This document shows positions 4,686 to 6,343 of a DNA stretch of 6,343 bases, piece by piece. Position numbers and translations under genes: made by a program. The notes beneath the pieces are model-generated. The model saw only the letters and a program-made list of their open reading frames with translations, was not told where the DNA came from and did no database searches. The stretch is from Gemmatimonadota bacterium (GTDB lineage: Bacteria > Gemmatimonadota > Gemmatimonadetes > Longimicrobiales > RSA9): positions 1 to 6,343 of the forward strand of contig JACQPS010000237.1 in assembly GCA_016207445.1 (NCBI GenBank), read 5' to 3'. Position 1 is the stretch's first letter. The number at the start of each line of letters is the position of its first letter.

Positions 4686-5954
4686 ATGATGCGACTCACG
4701 CGCCCGCTCCTCAGCGCGTGCGCTTTGCTGTACGTGCCACTCCATGCCATGCACGGCCAGGCGCCCGACACCACGCCGCCGCGCTTCGATCGGGTCGAGC
4801 GGCAGCAGGCGGGGGACATGGACGGCGTGGCGCAACCGTACGAGCTGCTGACGGTCTTCCTGAAGGATGACGACGTCGTCTCCGTGGTGGCGCGGCTGGA
4901 GGATCGTGGCGTGGGGGAGCTCAGGCGCCAGTCGGACGGCCGCTGGGTCCTGCTCTGGCGCCCGCCGGACGGCGGCGGCTGGACGCTGACACTGGAGGCG
5001 CGGGACGCCGCCGCCAACATGAGCGCGGTGCGCTACACGTTCGCGGCCGCCGCGCTCCAGGCGCCGGCGGGCCCGCCCCCCGTGAAGAGGCCGCTGACCT
5101 ATGAGGGTGATACGGGGCCGCCGTGGGCCGCCCTCTACGAGGTCCTGCCGGTGGAGGCCGGCTGCCGACCCGGGCGCCTGCGCGACACCGAAAGGTTCGC
5201 CGTGCTGAAACGCGTCGAGCAGGTTCGGGCCCTGCACCGGCTCCCGCCGGTCGCGTACGCCCCGGAGTTCGACGAGCAGACCGCGGCCGCGGCGCTGATC
5301 ATGGCGGCCAACGGCCGCCTGAGCCACCACCCCACGGTGGGCGCGTGGAAATGCTGGAGCGCGGCCGGCGCCGAGGGCGCGGGTTCGAGCAACCTGCACC
5401 TGGGGCGGGGCTCCGCGCTGGAGGGCAGGCCGTCCACCGGGGCGGTCGACTCCTGGGTGCGCGACCACGGCGTGCCTTCTGTCGGCCACCGGCGCTGGAT
5501 CCTCGATCCGTTCCTGGGCGCGGTTTCCTTCGGTCGCGCGGATCTCGCTTCTCCGGGGGGCGGTACCCACCACGCTGCCGCGCTGAAGCCGGTGGCCGGA
5601 AGCGCCGCGCCTGAAGGCGTGCCCTTCGTCGCCTATCCGTATCTCGATTACCCGGCCGAGCTGTTCGAGCCCGGTCGCACGGCCGCCTCGTTTTCCGTGC
5701 TGGCGGATCCGACCGACCGCTGGCGCAATCGGGACGCCGACTTCGGGGACGCGAGGATCCGCGTGACGGGACCCGACGGCCCCGTCCCGGTGCGCGAGGT
5801 CGCTCACGACAACGAGAGCTTTGGCCTGCCGAACCGGCTGTCCTGGCACATGGAGGCGGTGCGGGCCGGCGTCGAGTACGAGGTCGTGATCGAGGGCGTT
5901 CGCGTGCGGGGCGAGGCGCGCAGCTACCGCTACACCTTCCGCATCATGCGCTGA
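4686..5954 (+). CDS. Secreted CAP-domain (SCP/PR-1-like) protein with flanking beta domains
   Basis: A 422-residue protein from ATG 4686; GAGG (4675-4678) lies 7 nt upstream, and the next codon is also ATG. Residues 1-25 are a signal peptide (RLTRPLLSACALLYVPLHAMHGQA), cleaved probably near 25-26, so the protein is exported. Residues 28-120 begin DTTPPRF and look like an Ig-like beta domain. Residues 168-320 are the CAP domain: helix RFAVLKRVEQVRALHRLPPVA, then AAALIMAANGRLSHHPT (201-217), NLHLG (236-240), and VGHRRWILDP (266-275). His213/His214 and His268 are at the usual CAP cavity positions, but the acidic partner residues are not obvious. Cys160 and Cys223 could form a disulfide. Residues 330-422 look like another beta-sandwich. 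Bacterial CAP proteins are extracytoplasmic; their activity is mostly undefined (lipid binding or proteolysis have been proposed). The open frame extends 5' through the tRNA, but that part is not coding. No operon partner is seen. Confidence 0.87.
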   Translation: MMRLTRPLLSACALLYVPLHAMHGQAPDTTPPRFDRVERQQAGDMDGVAQPYELLTVFLKDDDVVSVVARLEDRGVGELRRQSDGRWVLLWRPPDGGGWTLTLEARDAAANMSAVRYTFAAAALQAPAGPPPVKRPLTYEGDTGPPWAALYEVLPVEAGCRPGRLRDTERFAVLKRVEQVRALHRLPPVAYAPEFDEQTAAAALIMAANGRLSHHPTVGAWKCWSAAGAEGAGSSNLHLGRGSALEGRPSTGAVDSWVRDHGVPSVGHRRWILDPFLGAVSFGRADLASPGGGTHHAAALKPVAGSAAPEGVPFVAYPYLDYPAELFEPGRTAASFSVLADPTDRWRNRDADFGDARIRVTGPDGPVPVREVAHDNESFGLPNRLSWHMEAVRAGVEYEVVIEGVRVRGEARSYRYTFRIMR

Positions 5955-5982
5955 ACCTCTTGGTCCGGTGGGGCGGTGGCGT

Positions 5983-6343
5983 TCAGAGATCGCGCGGAAT
6001 GAGACGAGGCGCGCCGACGATATCGACCGCGCCAAAGTCGCGTATATCCAGGGTCGCAATCGCATCGGCGCGCAGTCGTTCCGCCATCGCGATCACGAGC
6101 GCATCCACGAGCCCCAGTTCGAGTTCGGCATAACGCGCGTTCAGCTCCACCGCACGGGCAAGATCGCGCTCGGAGTGCCACTCGACCGCGTAGCGGCCCT
6201 CGACCAGGTCCGCGACGAACAGCCGCTCGGTATGCGCTCCTACATGCGTCAGCAGCAGGGAGTCGACCTCGGGCAGGATGGCCCAGGGCAGGATCCAGAA
6301 GTGCGGCTCCGCTTCGTACAGCGTCCGCAGCACGGCGTGGTGC
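5983..6343 (-). CDS. PIN-domain protein (VapC-like ribonuclease), 5' end cut by the window edge
   Basis: The frame is open to the right edge. The visible part starts HHAVLRTLYEAE, which in PIN proteins normally follows the N-terminal VDTGPL-type Asp motif about 15-20 residues earlier, so the true start is outside and the GTG at 6333 is internal. Counting from that codon, Glu22 in ILPEVDSLL, Asp77 in LGLVDALVIAMAERL and Asp96 in IATLDIRDF are the remaining members of the PIN acidic site that binds Mg/Mn for RNA cleavage. The layout ending in TLDIRDFGAV is typical of VapC-like toxins of about 130-140 residues. The antitoxin would lie upstream on this strand, beyond 6343, so toxin-antitoxin status cannot be tested here. 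The gene converges on the CAP gene with a 28-bp gap and no evident terminator. Confidence 0.87.
   Translation of the reverse strand, partial: HHAVLRTLYEAEPHFWILPWAILPEVDSLLLTHVGAHTERLFVADLVEGRYAVEWHSERDLARAVELNARYAELELGLVDALVIAMAERLRADAIATLDIRDFGAVDIVGAPRLIPRDL

Noticed and set aside
4713..4724. Lipobox LSAC (residues 9-12) of the CAP protein, suggesting a lipoprotein
   Set aside because: Only a few hydrophobic residues precede Cys12 and the hydrophobic core continues after it, so an ordinary cleavage near residue 25 fits better.
4512..6065. Long minus-strand open frame (517 residues) opposite the CAP gene
   Set aside because: It covers the tRNA terminator, the whole CAP gene and part of the PIN gene; composition is typical of a GC shadow.

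Overview
The window is a GC-rich bacterial chromosome fragment with tightly packed genes and third codon positions strongly biased to G/C. The gene set is a TetR regulator with a crotonase-family enzyme, an NfeD protease with a FloA flotillin, a proline-rich membrane-anchored protein, tRNA-Leu, a secreted CAP-domain protein and a PIN-domain protein. It would suit a Gemmatimonadota-like or other environmental high-GC Gram-negative lineage, but that placement is a guess from gene style, not a measurement.

Layout. Positions 1-1011 are on the minus strand: a TetR-family regulator (358-1011), then the N-terminal part of an enoyl-CoA hydratase/isomerase family protein that runs off the left edge (258-1). 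A short imperfect palindrome (1027-1042) over the predicted start of the tetR transcript suggests autorepression. Positions 1159-4373 are on the plus strand and form the core operon: a membrane-bound NfeD-type serine protease, a FloA-type flotillin, and an unrecognised single-pass protein with a proline-rich middle and a compact C-terminal motif. NfeD-flotillin pairing is a well-known membrane-microdomain arrangement (yqeZ-floA in Bacillus). The third gene begins 3 nt after floA and is a candidate lineage-specific partner. Next come tRNA-Leu(CAA) with its own promoter and a strong hairpin behind it (4386-4563), then a secreted CAP-domain protein (4686-5954). Convergent to it is a PIN-domain (VapC-like) protein cut by the right edge (6343-5983).

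The most unusual signal lies between genes. Two gaps between co-directional genes (tetR to crotonase gene, and nfeD to floA) each hold two facing arrays of heptanucleotide repeats that can fold back on each other. The unit differs (CAGTTGA-like in one, GGGGTCA-like in the other), but the design is the same: period 7, inverted arms, and an outer edge exactly 3 nt from the Shine-Dalgarno element of the downstream gene. The second array also contains a textbook G-quadruplex motif, four G4 runs with 3-nt loops. No CRISPR array, insertion sequence, transposase or phage gene was seen.
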